Shown here piece after piece: positions 27,987-37,232 of a DNA stretch of 64,000 nt; within the stretch, counting starts at the first letter, position 1; the number at the start of each line of letters is the position of its first letter. The translations under genes were made by a program, and so were the position numbers. The notes beneath the pieces were generated by a model. That model did not search any database. It saw nothing but the letters and a program-made list of their open reading frames with translations, and was not told where the DNA came from. This stretch comes from Desulfuromonadaceae bacterium (GTDB lineage: Bacteria; Desulfobacterota; Desulfuromonadia; Geobacterales; Pseudopelobacteraceae): positions 1-64,000 of the forward strand of contig JAQTZV010000008.1 in assembly GCA_028687585.1 (NCBI GenBank), in the 5' to 3' direction.

Positions 27987-30383
27987 ATGACAGACAAGGA
28001 TGCCGAATTTCTGAAGAAACTGCTCGTAACCTTCAAGATGGAGGCGGACGAACACCTGAAGGGAATGTGCTCGGGACTTCTCGATCTGGAAAAAGGTGTT
28101 GCCCCGGAGCAACGGGTGGAGCTCGTAGAAAACGTATTCCGCGAGGCGCACAGTCTGAAGGGAGCGGCTCGCGCCGTCAATCTGGTTGAGATTGAATCGC
28201 TCTGTCAGGCGCTGGAGAGTGTCTTTGCCTTGGTTAAGAAGGATGTGCTGCCGACATCTCCCGGACTGTTCGATCTACTTCAGGAAGCGTTGGATCTGCT
28301 CACCCGGATTCTTCCTGACGCCGGAGCGGAACGAACGCAGGATGCCAAGGCGCTGCAGCGGCAACTCATCAGCCGGCTGGAAGAAGCGGCTAGAGGCAGA
28401 TCCGGGGAATCGGAGAGTCGGGGAAACGGGGGAGAGACGAAAGGCAGAAACGGGGAGACCGAAAAAAATCGAAACGGAGAATCGGAGAAACGGGGAAACG
28501 GAGAAGAGGAACAGATGGAAGAAGTTTCCCCCATTCCCCCACTCCCCGATTCACCGGTTCAGGAAGTCACCCCGCTTCTCCCCCTCTCCGATTCTCCGGT
28601 TCAGAAGGTTTATATACGGGTGTCCACCTCCCGATTGACATCCTTGCTGCTGCAGTCGGAGGAGATGCTTTCCGCCAAACTCGCATCATCTCAGCGCGTT
28701 CTCGACATGCGGACCGTCGGAACGATCTTCGGCGCCTGGAAAAAAGAGTGGGCAAGGGTCGGACCGCAGGTGCAGGAGCTCAGGTCGTACGGTCGCGGAG
28801 CCGGGCACGAAGCAGTGGACAGAAAACGTTCACTGGCTCGGCTGCTCGATTTTCTGGAGTGGAACAACACCGTTGTCACCTCTCTCGAAGCACGCTTCAC
28901 CGTCGAGGTCAAGTCGGCCGAACGGGATGCCCGGGCTCTGGGCAGTATGGTGGACAACCTGCTTGATGATATGAAGAAAGTACTGATGTTTCCTTTCTCG
29001 TCCCTGCTGGAGATTCTGCCCAAAATTGTACGGGATCTCTCACGGGAGAACGGCAAGAAGATCGATCTGACCATCAGTGGTGACGAAATCGAGATCGATC
29101 GGCGTATCCTGGAGGAGATGAAGGATCCGCTGCTGCATCTGGTGAGAAACTGCATCGATCATGGCATCGAAAGCTCCGCTGAGCGTAAGGCGAAAGGCAA
29201 ACCGCCGCGCGGAACGATCTCCGTCACGGTACTCCCCAAGGACGACAAAGTGGAACTGACTATCTCCGATGACGGTGGCGGTATCCCCCTGGAGGATGTT
29301 AGGTCTGCATTGCTGGAGAGTAGAACGTTGTCGGGAGATACGGTGGCCGAACTCAGTAACCCGGAGTTGCTGAATTATGTCTTTCAGTCCGGGATCACGA
29401 CAAGCCCGATTATTACCGAAATTTCCGGTCGTGGTTTAGGGTTGGCCATTGTCCGGGAAAAGGTGGAAAAGCTTGGCGGAACTGTCAGCGTCGAAACGGC
29501 GACCGATTTCGGGACAACCTTCCGCATCGTGCTGCCGCTTACGGTTGCTACGTTTCGCGGCATTCTTGTCCGGCTTGGTGAGCGCCTGTTTGTGCTGCCG
29601 GCCATGTATGTCGCCAGGGTGCTTCGGGTTAAACCGGAAGATGTCAAGAGCGTGGAAAGCCGGGAAACTATCACTCTTGACGGAGAGCCGGTTGCAATGG
29701 CCCGGCTTGCGTCCGTGTTAGAGCTTCCCGAAACAAACGCGGGCGCGGATGCAGTTGTCCTGCTGCCGATGGTGCTTCTTGCCGCATCCGGAACGCGCAT
29801 CGCCTTTACAGTGGATGAAATCTTGGGTGAATTGGAGGTGCTGCTGAAAGGTCTGGGGAGTCAGCTTTCCCGCGTTCGTAATGTGGCGGGAGCTACGGTT
29901 CTCGGAAACGGCCAGATTGCACCGATCCTCAATGTAACCGATTTGCTGAAATCGGCGGTCAAAATAGCCGCATTCTCCTCTCTGCGCAGCCTTGATTCGG
30001 CAACGGTGAGTGCTGACCGGCCTCGTTCCGTACTGGTTGTCGAGGATTCAATCACCACCCGGACTCTGCTCAAGAATATTCTTGAATCATCCGGCTACGC
30101 TGTCGTTACGGCGGTGGATGGAGCTGACGGTTTTACCCGGTTGAAAAGCGGCACGTTCGATATCGTGGTTTCCGATGTAGATATGCCGCGTATGAACGGA
30201 TTTGAACTCACCGCCAAAATCCGTGCTGACGGGAAATATGGCAATTTGCCGGTGGTGCTGGTAACTGCGCTTGCATCAAAGGAAGACCGGGAGCGCGGAA
30301 TTGATTCCGGGGCAAACGCCTACATCGTGAAGAGCAGCTTCGATCAGAGCAATCTACTGGAAGTGATGAGGAAACTGATATAA
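27987..30383 (+). CDS. cheA: CheA histidine kinase with C-terminal receiver (WspE-like)
   Basis: 798 aa; GAGG lies 5 nt before ATG 27987. Domains in order: HPt with phosphoacceptor His55 (REAHSLKGAARAVN); a linker, residues about 138-208, built from an AGAAACGG repeat; a dimerisation region; HATPase (LLHLVRNCIDHGIESS, DDGGGIPLE, GRGLGLAIVREKVEKLGG); a CheW-like P5; and a receiver (VLVVEDS, VVSDVDMPRMNG, TALAS). No P2 domain is recognisable. A CheA with its own receiver is the WspE design, where the receiver acts as phosphate sink or relay. It phosphorylates CheB and probably downstream receivers. Confidence 0.93.
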   Translation: MTDKDAEFLKKLLVTFKMEADEHLKGMCSGLLDLEKGVAPEQRVELVENVFREAHSLKGAARAVNLVEIESLCQALESVFALVKKDVLPTSPGLFDLLQEALDLLTRILPDAGAERTQDAKALQRQLISRLEEAARGRSGESESRGNGGETKGRNGETEKNRNGESEKRGNGEEEQMEEVSPIPPLPDSPVQEVTPLLPLSDSPVQKVYIRVSTSRLTSLLLQSEEMLSAKLASSQRVLDMRTVGTIFGAWKKEWARVGPQVQELRSYGRGAGHEAVDRKRSLARLLDFLEWNNTVVTSLEARFTVEVKSAERDARALGSMVDNLLDDMKKVLMFPFSSLLEILPKIVRDLSRENGKKIDLTISGDEIEIDRRILEEMKDPLLHLVRNCIDHGIESSAERKAKGKPPRGTISVTVLPKDDKVELTISDDGGGIPLEDVRSALLESRTLSGDTVAELSNPELLNYVFQSGITTSPIITEISGRGLGLAIVREKVEKLGGTVSVETATDFGTTFRIVLPLTVATFRGILVRLGERLFVLPAMYVARVLRVKPEDVKSVESRETITLDGEPVAMARLASVLELPETNAGADAVVLLPMVLLAASGTRIAFTVDEILGELEVLLKGLGSQLSRVRNVAGATVLGNGQIAPILNVTDLLKSAVKIAAFSSLRSLDSATVSADRPRSVLVVEDSITTRTLLKNILESSGYAVVTAVDGADGFTRLKSGTFDIVVSDVDMPRMNGFELTAKIRADGKYGNLPVVLVTALASKEDRERGIDSGANAYIVKSSFDQSNLLEVMRKLI
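28410..28612 (+). repeat. AGAAACGG-type repeat, copy 3, inside cheA
   Basis: Longest copy. The plus strand has many GGGGAAACGGGG/GAGAAACGG units (28410-28515). After a centre (GGAAGAAGTTTCC) the opposite arm is written twice, ending CGATTCACCGGTTCAGGAAG and CGATTCTCCGGTTCAGAAGG. It encodes the CheA linker with repeated NGE and SPVQ motifs, in the same reading frame as copy 1. Confidence 0.75.
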
Positions 30384-30460
30384 ATCGGAGAAGGGGAGAA
30401 GGGGAGAAACGGGGCAGATGAAGAACTTATCGCCGGTTCCCCGATTCTCCGGTTCGAGAG
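30383..30460 (+). repeat. AGAAACGG-type repeat, copy 4, intergenic before cheB
   Basis: ATCGGAGAAGGGGAGAAGGGGAGAAACGGGG is followed by GAAGAACTT and then by CCGGTTCCCCGATTCTCCGGTTC, the same two-arm layout. It fills the gap between the cheA stop and the cheB start. An ATG at 30418 inside it is in frame with cheB. Confidence 0.72.
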
Positions 30461-30477
30461 TTATCCCAGGAGCTAAC

Positions 30478-31527
30478 ATGATCAGAGTTCTCATAGTAGA
30501 AGATTCGCAGGTCGAACAGCAGTTGCTCGCTCATATCCTCTCCGCCGATCCGCACATTACCGTGGTCGGGATCGCGAACGACGGTGAAAAGGCGCTTTCC
30601 TCCCTGGAACGGCTGAAGCCGGACGTGATCACTATGGATATTCATATGCCGAAGCTGAACGGTTTCGACACGACTCGCCGGATCATGGAGAGCAATCCGC
30701 TGCCGATCATTATCGTCAGCGGAAGCTATGACGCCTTTGATACAGACAAATCGTTTCGCGCCATTGAGGCCGGAGCATTGGCCATCCTGCGAAAACCGAT
30801 CGGGCCGGGACACCCCGGCTACCAAAATGATGCCGCCGAGCTGATCAGAACCGTGAAGACGATGAGCGAGATAAAGGTCGTCAAACGCTGGCCTCGGTTT
30901 CGCAACGCGGCGCCGGTGCCGCCTCTTCCCGCAGTTGCCGCCAGGATAACCCACGACAAGATTCGGGTCGTGGCTATCGGCGCTTCAACCGGAGGCCCGG
31001 CCATCATCCAGGAGATATTTTCCGCACTGCCGAAAAATCTGTCCGCGCCGCTGCTGGTCGTACAGCATATGGCGTCGGGCTTTATGGATAACTTCGTGAA
31101 ATGGCTCTGCGCCACAAGCGGTTTTCCGTCTCATATTGCCGTCAATGGTGAGTATCCCGCTCCCGGCCACGCCTATTTCGCTCCGGATGGTCTCCACATG
31201 CTGGTCGGGAGAGACAATCGCATCATCCTCTCCGGCGAGGAGCCGGAAAACTGCCTGCGCCCCTCGGTGTCCCGGCTTTTCCGTTCCGTTGCCGAAACGT
31301 TCGGCTCCAATGCATTGGGAGTGCTGTTGACCGGAATGGGGAGAGATGGCGCTGCAGACCTGAAACTGCTGCGGGACAAAGGCGCCGTGACTGTGGCCCA
31401 GGACGAGGAAAGCTCCATCATCTTCGGCATGCCGGGCGAGGCGGTCAAGCTGGGCGCGGCGGAATTTATCCTGCCGCCGGAGCGGATAGCCGGACTGCTC
31501 GCGCAGTTGGTTAAACGTGTGGCGTAG
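30478..31527 (+). CDS. cheB: CheB protein-glutamate methylesterase (WspF-like)
   Basis: 349 aa from ATG 30478 with AGGAG 6 nt upstream. The 30418 start would add 20 residues made by the repeat. Receiver: VLIVEDSQVEQQLL, then VITMDIHMPKLNGFD, then RKPIG. Catalytic domain: GASTGGPAIIQEIF with the nucleophile Ser, VVQHM (catalytic His), and LTGMGRDGAADL (catalytic Asp). CheB removes methyl groups from receptors or deamidates them, activated by CheA phosphorylation. Wsp-family CheB is WspF. Its stop codon is supplied by the left end of a TAGGGGCG element. Confidence 0.93.
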   Translation: MIRVLIVEDSQVEQQLLAHILSADPHITVVGIANDGEKALSSLERLKPDVITMDIHMPKLNGFDTTRRIMESNPLPIIIVSGSYDAFDTDKSFRAIEAGALAILRKPIGPGHPGYQNDAAELIRTVKTMSEIKVVKRWPRFRNAAPVPPLPAVAARITHDKIRVVAIGASTGGPAIIQEIFSALPKNLSAPLLVVQHMASGFMDNFVKWLCATSGFPSHIAVNGEYPAPGHAYFAPDGLHMLVGRDNRIILSGEEPENCLRPSVSRLFRSVAETFGSNALGVLLTGMGRDGAADLKLLRDKGAVTVAQDEESSIIFGMPGEAVKLGAAEFILPPERIAGLLAQLVKRVA

Positions 31528-31612
31528 GGGCGCAGTCTGTGACCCGCCCATGTTGCAAAATGCAGCATTGTTGGACATTGCACCAAGGGCGGGTCTGAGA
31601 CGCCGCCCCTAC
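31524..31612. mobile_element. 89-bp MITE-like element with 26-bp imperfect terminal inverted repeats
   Basis: Left end 31524-31549 and right end 31587-31612 are inverted repeats with four mismatches, each beginning GTAGGGGCG. The inner ACCCGCCC/GGGCGGGT parts match perfectly. There is no coding capacity. The cheB stop codon TAG is at 31525-31527 inside the left end, so insertion or its absence would change the cheB C-terminus. Confidence 0.7.
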
Positions 31613-31667
31613 AGAAAACAATGAAAACATCGATGAATCTGATAGGCAGCACCCCGGAGGTAATCGC

Positions 31668-33422
31668 ATGCCCGGAGAACATGAAAACAAAACAGAAAAT
31701 CTGATCCTTATCGTCGAAGACAGCCTCGTGCAGACGGAAGTGCTGAAAAGAAAACTTTCGCGGGAAGGATACCGGGTTGTCGTTGCAAATAACGGTGCAA
31801 AGGGTCTGTCGTTGGCGCGGACGCTCAGGCCGGCGCTCATCCTCAGTGACATCGTGATGCCGGTGATGGACGGATACCGGATGTGTCGGGAGATTAAGGA
31901 TACGCCATCCCTTAAAAAGATTCCGGTAGTGCTGTTGACACAACTGTATGAACCGGAAGAAATCATCCGCGGCCTTGAATCGGGCGCCGACGCCTATATG
32001 ACAAAAACCATCTGCGATGATCAGTTTATGGCAAAAGTCCGGACGCTGCTGAACAATCCCGTCCAGTTCAGGAACCACCCCGATCTGAAGTGCACCTCAT
32101 TTGAATATGAGGGTAAACAGTATGAGGTGCATTCGGACCGCGCGCAGACCCTCAGCTTTCTCATCTCCACCTATGAGAACGCCGTCTGGCAGAACCGGGA
32201 ATTGATCAAGGTTCAGAAGCAGCTCTGCTCCCTCAACGAAATGCTGGAAGAAACGATTGCTCAGAGAACGCAGGAGCTGACCAATGAAATAGCCGAGCGC
32301 ATTAGGGCAGAGGAAGTGTTGAGTGAATCGGAGCTGAGATTCAGGACCATCTTCGAGACCAAGACTGACGGTATGCTTGCCATCGGCATAGAAGACAAAA
32401 ATTTTTATATGTGCAATCCGTCGATCTGCCGCATGCTTGGCTACAGCAAGGAAGAGCTTCTGCAGCTCGGCGTCATGGATATTCACCCGGAAGATGAGCT
32501 GCCGCACATTTTAAATAAGTTTGAACGACAGTTGACCGGAGAGATTCTGATTGCTGAGGATATCCCGATCAAACGGAAGGATGGGAGCGTCTTTTTCGCG
32601 GGCATCAATTCATCTCCCATCACCCTGGACGGAAAGCCCTATATTATCGGCTCCTTCAGGGACGGATCGGAGCGAAAGAAACTTCAGGAGTCCGAAATCG
32701 CACGGCGTGCGGCGGAAGCGGCCAGCCTGGCCAAGTCTGACTTCCTGGCCAACATGAGCCACGAACTGCGCACCCCGCTTAATTCGGTTATCGGCTTCTC
32801 CGAAGTGCTGCAAGACGAGCTGTATGGCCCGATGAATGAGAAACAGCGCGAGTATGTCGGCAACATCCTGATCAGCGGCAGGCACCTGCTCTCCCTGATC
32901 AATGACATACTCGATCTCTCCAAGGTTGAGTCGGGAAAGATGGAGCTTGAGTTGAGCCTCTTTTCACTCAGGGAATTATTGAACGATTCGCTGATGATGT
33001 TCAGGGAGAAGTCTCTGAAAGGTGGGATACGCATCAATCTGAAACTTGCCCCGAAAGCTGATGTAACCATTACGGCGGATCAGAGAAAATTGAAACAGAT
33101 CATGTTCAACCTGCTCTCTAATGCGGTTAAATTCACCTCGGCGGGTGGGGCAGTGGACGTGAGTGCGGAAAGGGAGAGGGATGGCGAGGTAATCGAAATA
33201 ACCGTGGCTGACACCGGGATCGGGATCAGGACGGAAAACATCCCGAAGCTCTTTCGGCCATTCTCCCAACTGGAACCGGTGTATACCAGGGAGTACGAGG
33301 GGACCGGCCTTGGCCTGGCGCTGACCAAGTGCCTGGTAGAACTGCACGGCGGTACGGTCCGGGTGGAGAGTGTGTTTGGCAAGGGGAGCAGGTTCAGCTT
33401 TACGTTGCCGCTAAATTCATAG
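31668..33422 (+). CDS. Histidine kinase: receiver-PAS-HisKA-HATPase
   Basis: 584 aa; GGAGG lies 8 nt before ATG 31668. Receiver 1-125 (LIVEDSLVQTEVL, LILSDIVMPVMDGYR, TLLT, MTKTI); a coiled-coil stretch (EMLEETIAQRTQELTNEIAERIRAEE); PAS about 225-340 (IFETKTDGMLAIGIED, IHPEDELPHI, RKDGSVFFA); HisKA with FLANMSHELRTPLNSVIGFSE; and HATPase with N, G1 and G2 boxes ending in a GLGLAL segment. It is soluble and likely takes phosphate from CheA or signals to it. Its kinase core is very close to that of the next kinase, so the two are recent paralogues. Confidence 0.9.
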   Translation: MPGEHENKTENLILIVEDSLVQTEVLKRKLSREGYRVVVANNGAKGLSLARTLRPALILSDIVMPVMDGYRMCREIKDTPSLKKIPVVLLTQLYEPEEIIRGLESGADAYMTKTICDDQFMAKVRTLLNNPVQFRNHPDLKCTSFEYEGKQYEVHSDRAQTLSFLISTYENAVWQNRELIKVQKQLCSLNEMLEETIAQRTQELTNEIAERIRAEEVLSESELRFRTIFETKTDGMLAIGIEDKNFYMCNPSICRMLGYSKEELLQLGVMDIHPEDELPHILNKFERQLTGEILIAEDIPIKRKDGSVFFAGINSSPITLDGKPYIIGSFRDGSERKKLQESEIARRAAEAASLAKSDFLANMSHELRTPLNSVIGFSEVLQDELYGPMNEKQREYVGNILISGRHLLSLINDILDLSKVESGKMELELSLFSLRELLNDSLMMFREKSLKGGIRINLKLAPKADVTITADQRKLKQIMFNLLSNAVKFTSAGGAVDVSAERERDGEVIEITVADTGIGIRTENIPKLFRPFSQLEPVYTREYEGTGLGLALTKCLVELHGGTVRVESVFGKGSRFSFTLPLNS

Positions 33423-33436
33423 CAGGAGATATGCGC

Positions 33437-33811
33437 ATGTCACACAAAATACTGATAGTTGAAGACAATCTGACCAACCGTACGCTTATCAAGGACATTT
33501 TGACCTTTTACGGCCATGAAATTGCTGTGGCCTCCGGCGGTCAGGAGGGGGTGTCTCTGGCCAGGGAAATTATGCCGGAACTGATCCTGATGGACATACA
33601 GATGCCCGGTATGGACGGCGTTACCGCCTGCGGCATCCTGAAAGGGGACCCGGCGACCAGCCGGTTGAAAATCATCGCCCTGACTTCTTTTGCCATGGAA
33701 GGTGATCGGGATAAATTCCTGGCAATCGGATTCGACGGGTATCTTGCCAAGCCGATCAATACCCGTGAGCTGCCCGGTCAGATAATGCGGTGGCTTGAAG
33801 GGGGTGAATAA
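33437..33811 (+). CDS. Single-domain response regulator
   Basis: 124 aa. ATG 33437 is chosen because AGGAG (33424-33428) lies 8 nt upstream; ATG 33431 is only 2 nt from it. Receiver only: ILIVEDNLTNRTL, phosphoacceptor in [20 protein letters not shown] and YLAKPIN. No output domain. It is likely a phosphate carrier between the flanking kinases, in the manner of DivK-like proteins. It forms a kinase+REC pair with the upstream gene; a matching pair follows. Confidence 0.88.
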   Translation: MSHKILIVEDNLTNRTLIKDILTFYGHEIAVASGGQEGVSLAREIMPELILMDIQMPGMDGVTACGILKGDPATSRLKIIALTSFAMEGDRDKFLAIGFDGYLAKPINTRELPGQIMRWLEGGE

Positions 33812-33813
33812 CC

Positions 33814-35304
33814 ATGGACAGTAAAATAAATGAACCTTCTTACCTGATTCTCATCGTAGAGGACAGTCCAACCCAGCGGGAAATGCTGCGGCATATGCTG
33901 GAACATAATAATTTCCGTGTGGTAGCCGCCGCCAACGGGAAGGAGGCTCTGGCTCTTCTCGTTGGCGAAAGGCCATTAGCGGTAATCAGTGACATCGTTA
34001 TGCCGGAAATGGACGGTTATGAACTCTGTCGCAGGATCAAGGGAGACCCGAAACGGCAAAACATACCGGTTATCCTGCTCACCTCGCTCTCCGATCCGGA
34101 GGATGTCATAACCGGACTGGAGTGCGGTGCCGACTATTTTATCATGAAACCGTACAATGAGGAGTTCCTGCTCTCACGCATCCAGCATGTCCTGGCCAAC
34201 CGTAATCTTGAGGCCGACCAGGGAGTACGGATTGGGCTGGAAATATACTTCCGGGGGAAAAAATATTTTATCAATTCGGATCGTCTCCAGATCCTCAACC
34301 TGCTCCTCTCCACCTATGAAACCGCCATTCAGAACAATCAGAAGCTGGCAAACACCTCAGAAGAGTTGTTTGCGCTCAATGAGCAACTGGAAGAAAATAT
34401 GATGGCATTGGAGGTTAAACAGGTGGAGCTGGAGAGCCTGAATGCGCAACTCAGTCTGCAGAAAGAAATGGCTCACGAGGCAAAAAGTCAGGCGGAAGCG
34501 GCCAGTCGGACCAAGACCGATTTTCTCGCCAACATGAGCCACGAACTGCGTACCCCGCTCAATTCGGTGATCGGCTTCTCCGAGTTGCTGGGGGACGAGC
34601 TGTTCGGCCAGTTGAACACGAAACAACAAGAATATGTCAGCAATATTCTCTCCAGCGGGCGACATCTGCTGAGCCTTATCAACGACATTCTTGATCTTTC
34701 CAAAGTGGAATCCGGCAAGATGACGCTGTCGACATCCTCGGTAAATGTCCGGGAAGTTGTCACCGGATCGCTTGCGATGTTTCAGGAGAAGGCGGTTAAG
34801 GACAACGTGCAGTTGAGTCTGGAGATTGCCGGTGACTGTGATATCGACCTGAACTCAGACAAGAGGAAACTCAAACAGATCATGTTCAACCTGCTCTCAA
34901 ACGCCGTCAAGTTTTCATTTGAAGGCGGAATCGTTCGGGTAACGGTGCGGAGAACGTCGCTTTCCGACATGCTGGCGGATGAAAAGTATCTCCCGAGCGA
35001 AACTGAGCCGGTGGAAAAGGATTTTATGGAGATATCCGTTGAAGACAGCGGTATCGGCATCAAGCAAGAGGATTTCCCAAAGCTCTTCAAGGAGTTCAGT
35101 CAGCTCGATTCTCATTACAGCAAGGAATATGAAGGCACCGGCCTTGGTCTCGCCCTGACAAAACGTCTGGTCGAGCTCCTTGGAGGTCTGGTTGGAGTTG
35201 AAAGTGAAATTGACCAGGGGAGCCGGTTTTTCTTTGCCATACCGATAACAGACGAAAACAGGATTACCGGAGCGGGATATAATCATGAACCGGAGTACCC
35301 GTAA
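33814..35304 (+). CDS. Histidine kinase: receiver-HisKA-HATPase
   Basis: 496 aa; start 2 nt after the previous stop, with GGGGG upstream. Receiver 1-125 (LIVEDSPTQREML, VISDIVMPEMDGYE, LLTSLS, IMKPYN); a coiled coil with repeated Leu/Glu (EELFALNEQLEENMMALEVKQVELES); HisKA FLANMSHELRTPLNSVIGFSEL, followed by HLLSLINDILDLSKVESGKM; HATPase. Same design as the kinase two genes upstream but without PAS. The two HisKA-HATPase regions share most of their residues, which points to tandem duplication of a kinase+REC unit. Confidence 0.9.
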   Translation: MDSKINEPSYLILIVEDSPTQREMLRHMLEHNNFRVVAAANGKEALALLVGERPLAVISDIVMPEMDGYELCRRIKGDPKRQNIPVILLTSLSDPEDVITGLECGADYFIMKPYNEEFLLSRIQHVLANRNLEADQGVRIGLEIYFRGKKYFINSDRLQILNLLLSTYETAIQNNQKLANTSEELFALNEQLEENMMALEVKQVELESLNAQLSLQKEMAHEAKSQAEAASRTKTDFLANMSHELRTPLNSVIGFSELLGDELFGQLNTKQQEYVSNILSSGRHLLSLINDILDLSKVESGKMTLSTSSVNVREVVTGSLAMFQEKAVKDNVQLSLEIAGDCDIDLNSDKRKLKQIMFNLLSNAVKFSFEGGIVRVTVRRTSLSDMLADEKYLPSETEPVEKDFMEISVEDSGIGIKQEDFPKLFKEFSQLDSHYSKEYEGTGLGLALTKRLVELLGGLVGVESEIDQGSRFFFAIPITDENRITGAGYNHEPEYP

Positions 35305-35317
35305 GCAAGGAGGCAGC

Positions 35318-35698
35318 ATGTCACAAACCATACTTGTCGTAGACGACAACGATCAAAACCGGGCGTTACTTCACGATGTGCTGGTAATGTCGCAATTTAA
35401 TGTGCTGCTTGCGGAAAACGGTAAAGAAGCTGTCCGTCTGGCACTGGAGCATCACCCTGATCTGATTTTGATGGATATCCAGATGCCGGTAATGAACGGC
35501 CTGGAGGCCGGCAAACTGTTGCGTTCCGACCCCAGAACCAGGGATATCGGCATGTTTGCTATTTCATGCAACAACGCACAGGATGGCGAGGATGATTTTT
35601 TTGTCACCGGTTTTGACGGGTATATCGAAAAACCTATCGACATCAGGAAATTGCCCAATACGATCACAAGCTATCTGTCGGGCGGTAAACGTGAATGA
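35318..35698 (+). CDS. Single-domain response regulator
   Basis: 126 aa from ATG 35318, with AAGGAGG 5 nt upstream. Receiver only: [27 protein letters not shown], and YIEKPID. The place of the conserved Thr/Ser is filled by FAISCNN, so signalling residues differ slightly from the sister regulator. The second half of the duplicated kinase+REC pair. The stop overlaps the start of the HD-GYP protein by 4 nt. Confidence 0.87.
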   Translation: MSQTILVVDDNDQNRALLHDVLVMSQFNVLLAENGKEAVRLALEHHPDLILMDIQMPVMNGLEAGKLLRSDPRTRDIGMFAISCNNAQDGEDDFFVTGFDGYIEKPIDIRKLPNTITSYLSGGKRE

Positions 35699-37212
35699 AC
35701 TGCCTGAAACCACGGATACTCTGTGTTGATGACGAGCAGATGAACCGCAGCCTGTTGGAAGCCATGCTCGTGCCACGCGGCTTTGAAGTCCTGATGGCGT
35801 CGAATGGCCGGGAGGCTCTGGATATAATTCAGCGGGAACGGGTGGACATTGTGCTGCTGGACGTGATGATGCCGGAGATGGACGGTTTCGAGGTCTGCCG
35901 CATAATAAAGAACGATGAGCGGTACCGGCATATTCCGGTAGTCATGATTACCGGATATGCAGCAAAGGAAAGTCGTATCAAGGGGATAGAAGCCGGTGCC
36001 GAAGATTATATTTCCAAGCCGTTCGACAGTACTGAGGTGCTGGCTCGCATCGGCATGCTTCTGAAGGTGAAGGCGATGGGCGATCAGCTCTACTCCGCCT
36101 ATCACAACATTACCAGCCTGACCAACTTCGGCGAACAACTATCCACCAGCTTCGATCCGCTTCATTTCGACTTGATGACCAGCATCAGCGACATTGTTCG
36201 CCAGATTATCGCCGGTTCACCTGAGGTATTAGAGCATCCCCAGCAGATTCTAGTCGGGGTCGGGAGTGTAAGCGAGGGATGTTCCTGTCACATGTTCGGC
36301 TATGAAGCCGGCACACTTGCGATGACACCTCTCCCACCAATTGTTGTCCATCATTTGAATACACTTGTTGCCGCAGGGACAGGGGTCGTCTGGCTCAATC
36401 AGCACGACCTTGAGGAACGATACCGTGATCTTGTCACTGTCTTGAACGAATATTGTGCCCCGGTTTTCAATCTGATCTGCCACCAAAGCCGGCAGATAAC
36501 CCTCTGTGCCCTCAATTACGGGCACCAGGTCACCCGTTACGATGCCGAAGTATTAAACAGCGTCGTTGCCCAGAGCTTGTTTCTCAACTCTCTTTCACAG
36601 CAAGTGCGTGAGACCGAGGATGCCTTCGCCTATACCATTCATGCTCTGGCCCGGGCCTCAGAAATTAACGATGAGGACACCGGAAACCACATCCTGCGAG
36701 TGGGTGAGTTCTCCGCTCTGCTGGCACGGCAGTTGGGCATGTCCGAGGAGTTCGTCGCCTTGATTCGCCACCAGTCGATCATGCACGATGTGGGCAAGAT
36801 CCATCTCACTCCGGAAATATTGAAAAAACCGGCTCCCCTGAGCCGGGAGGAGTTCGATCTGGTCAAGCAGCATACGACTCTCGGGGCAGCAATCATCGGC
36901 GACCATGTCCGCCTGACCCTGGCACGGAGCATCACCCTCTGTCATCACGAACGCTTTGACGGCAGCGGCTACCCCTTCGGGCTTTCCGGTGAGCAGATTC
37001 CGATTGAGGGGCGCATCCTGAACCTCGCCGACCAGTATGATGCCTTGCGCAACAAGCGCTGTTATAAACCGGCATTCGACCATGAAACAACATTCCGCAT
37101 CATCACCGAGGGAGACGGCAGAACCATCCCGCAACACTTTGACCCACGGGTGCTGGCAGCTTTTAAAGAGATCCACGAACAGTTTGCCGGCATCTTTGCG
37201 GAAACGGCGTAG
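35695..37212 (+). CDS. Response regulator with HD-GYP c-di-GMP phosphodiesterase domain
   Basis: 505 aa. Receiver 1-125 ([37 protein letters not shown]). A middle region (about 140-310) with a GAF-like character. HD-GYP from about 315: [37 protein letters not shown] and [16 protein letters not shown]. Such domains hydrolyse c-di-GMP to GMP. The active-site HD and the GYP motif are intact. Phosphorylation by the upstream relay would regulate this activity. This is the most direct candidate output of the cluster in place of a WspR cyclase. Confidence 0.9.
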   Translation: MNCLKPRILCVDDEQMNRSLLEAMLVPRGFEVLMASNGREALDIIQRERVDIVLLDVMMPEMDGFEVCRIIKNDERYRHIPVVMITGYAAKESRIKGIEAGAEDYISKPFDSTEVLARIGMLLKVKAMGDQLYSAYHNITSLTNFGEQLSTSFDPLHFDLMTSISDIVRQIIAGSPEVLEHPQQILVGVGSVSEGCSCHMFGYEAGTLAMTPLPPIVVHHLNTLVAAGTGVVWLNQHDLEERYRDLVTVLNEYCAPVFNLICHQSRQITLCALNYGHQVTRYDAEVLNSVVAQSLFLNSLSQQVRETEDAFAYTIHALARASEINDEDTGNHILRVGEFSALLARQLGMSEEFVALIRHQSIMHDVGKIHLTPEILKKPAPLSREEFDLVKQHTTLGAAIIGDHVRLTLARSITLCHHERFDGSGYPFGLSGEQIPIEGRILNLADQYDALRNKRCYKPAFDHETTFRIITEGDGRTIPQHFDPRVLAAFKEIHEQFAGIFAETA

Positions 37213-37232
37213 GAACCAGCGGAGCATGTACA

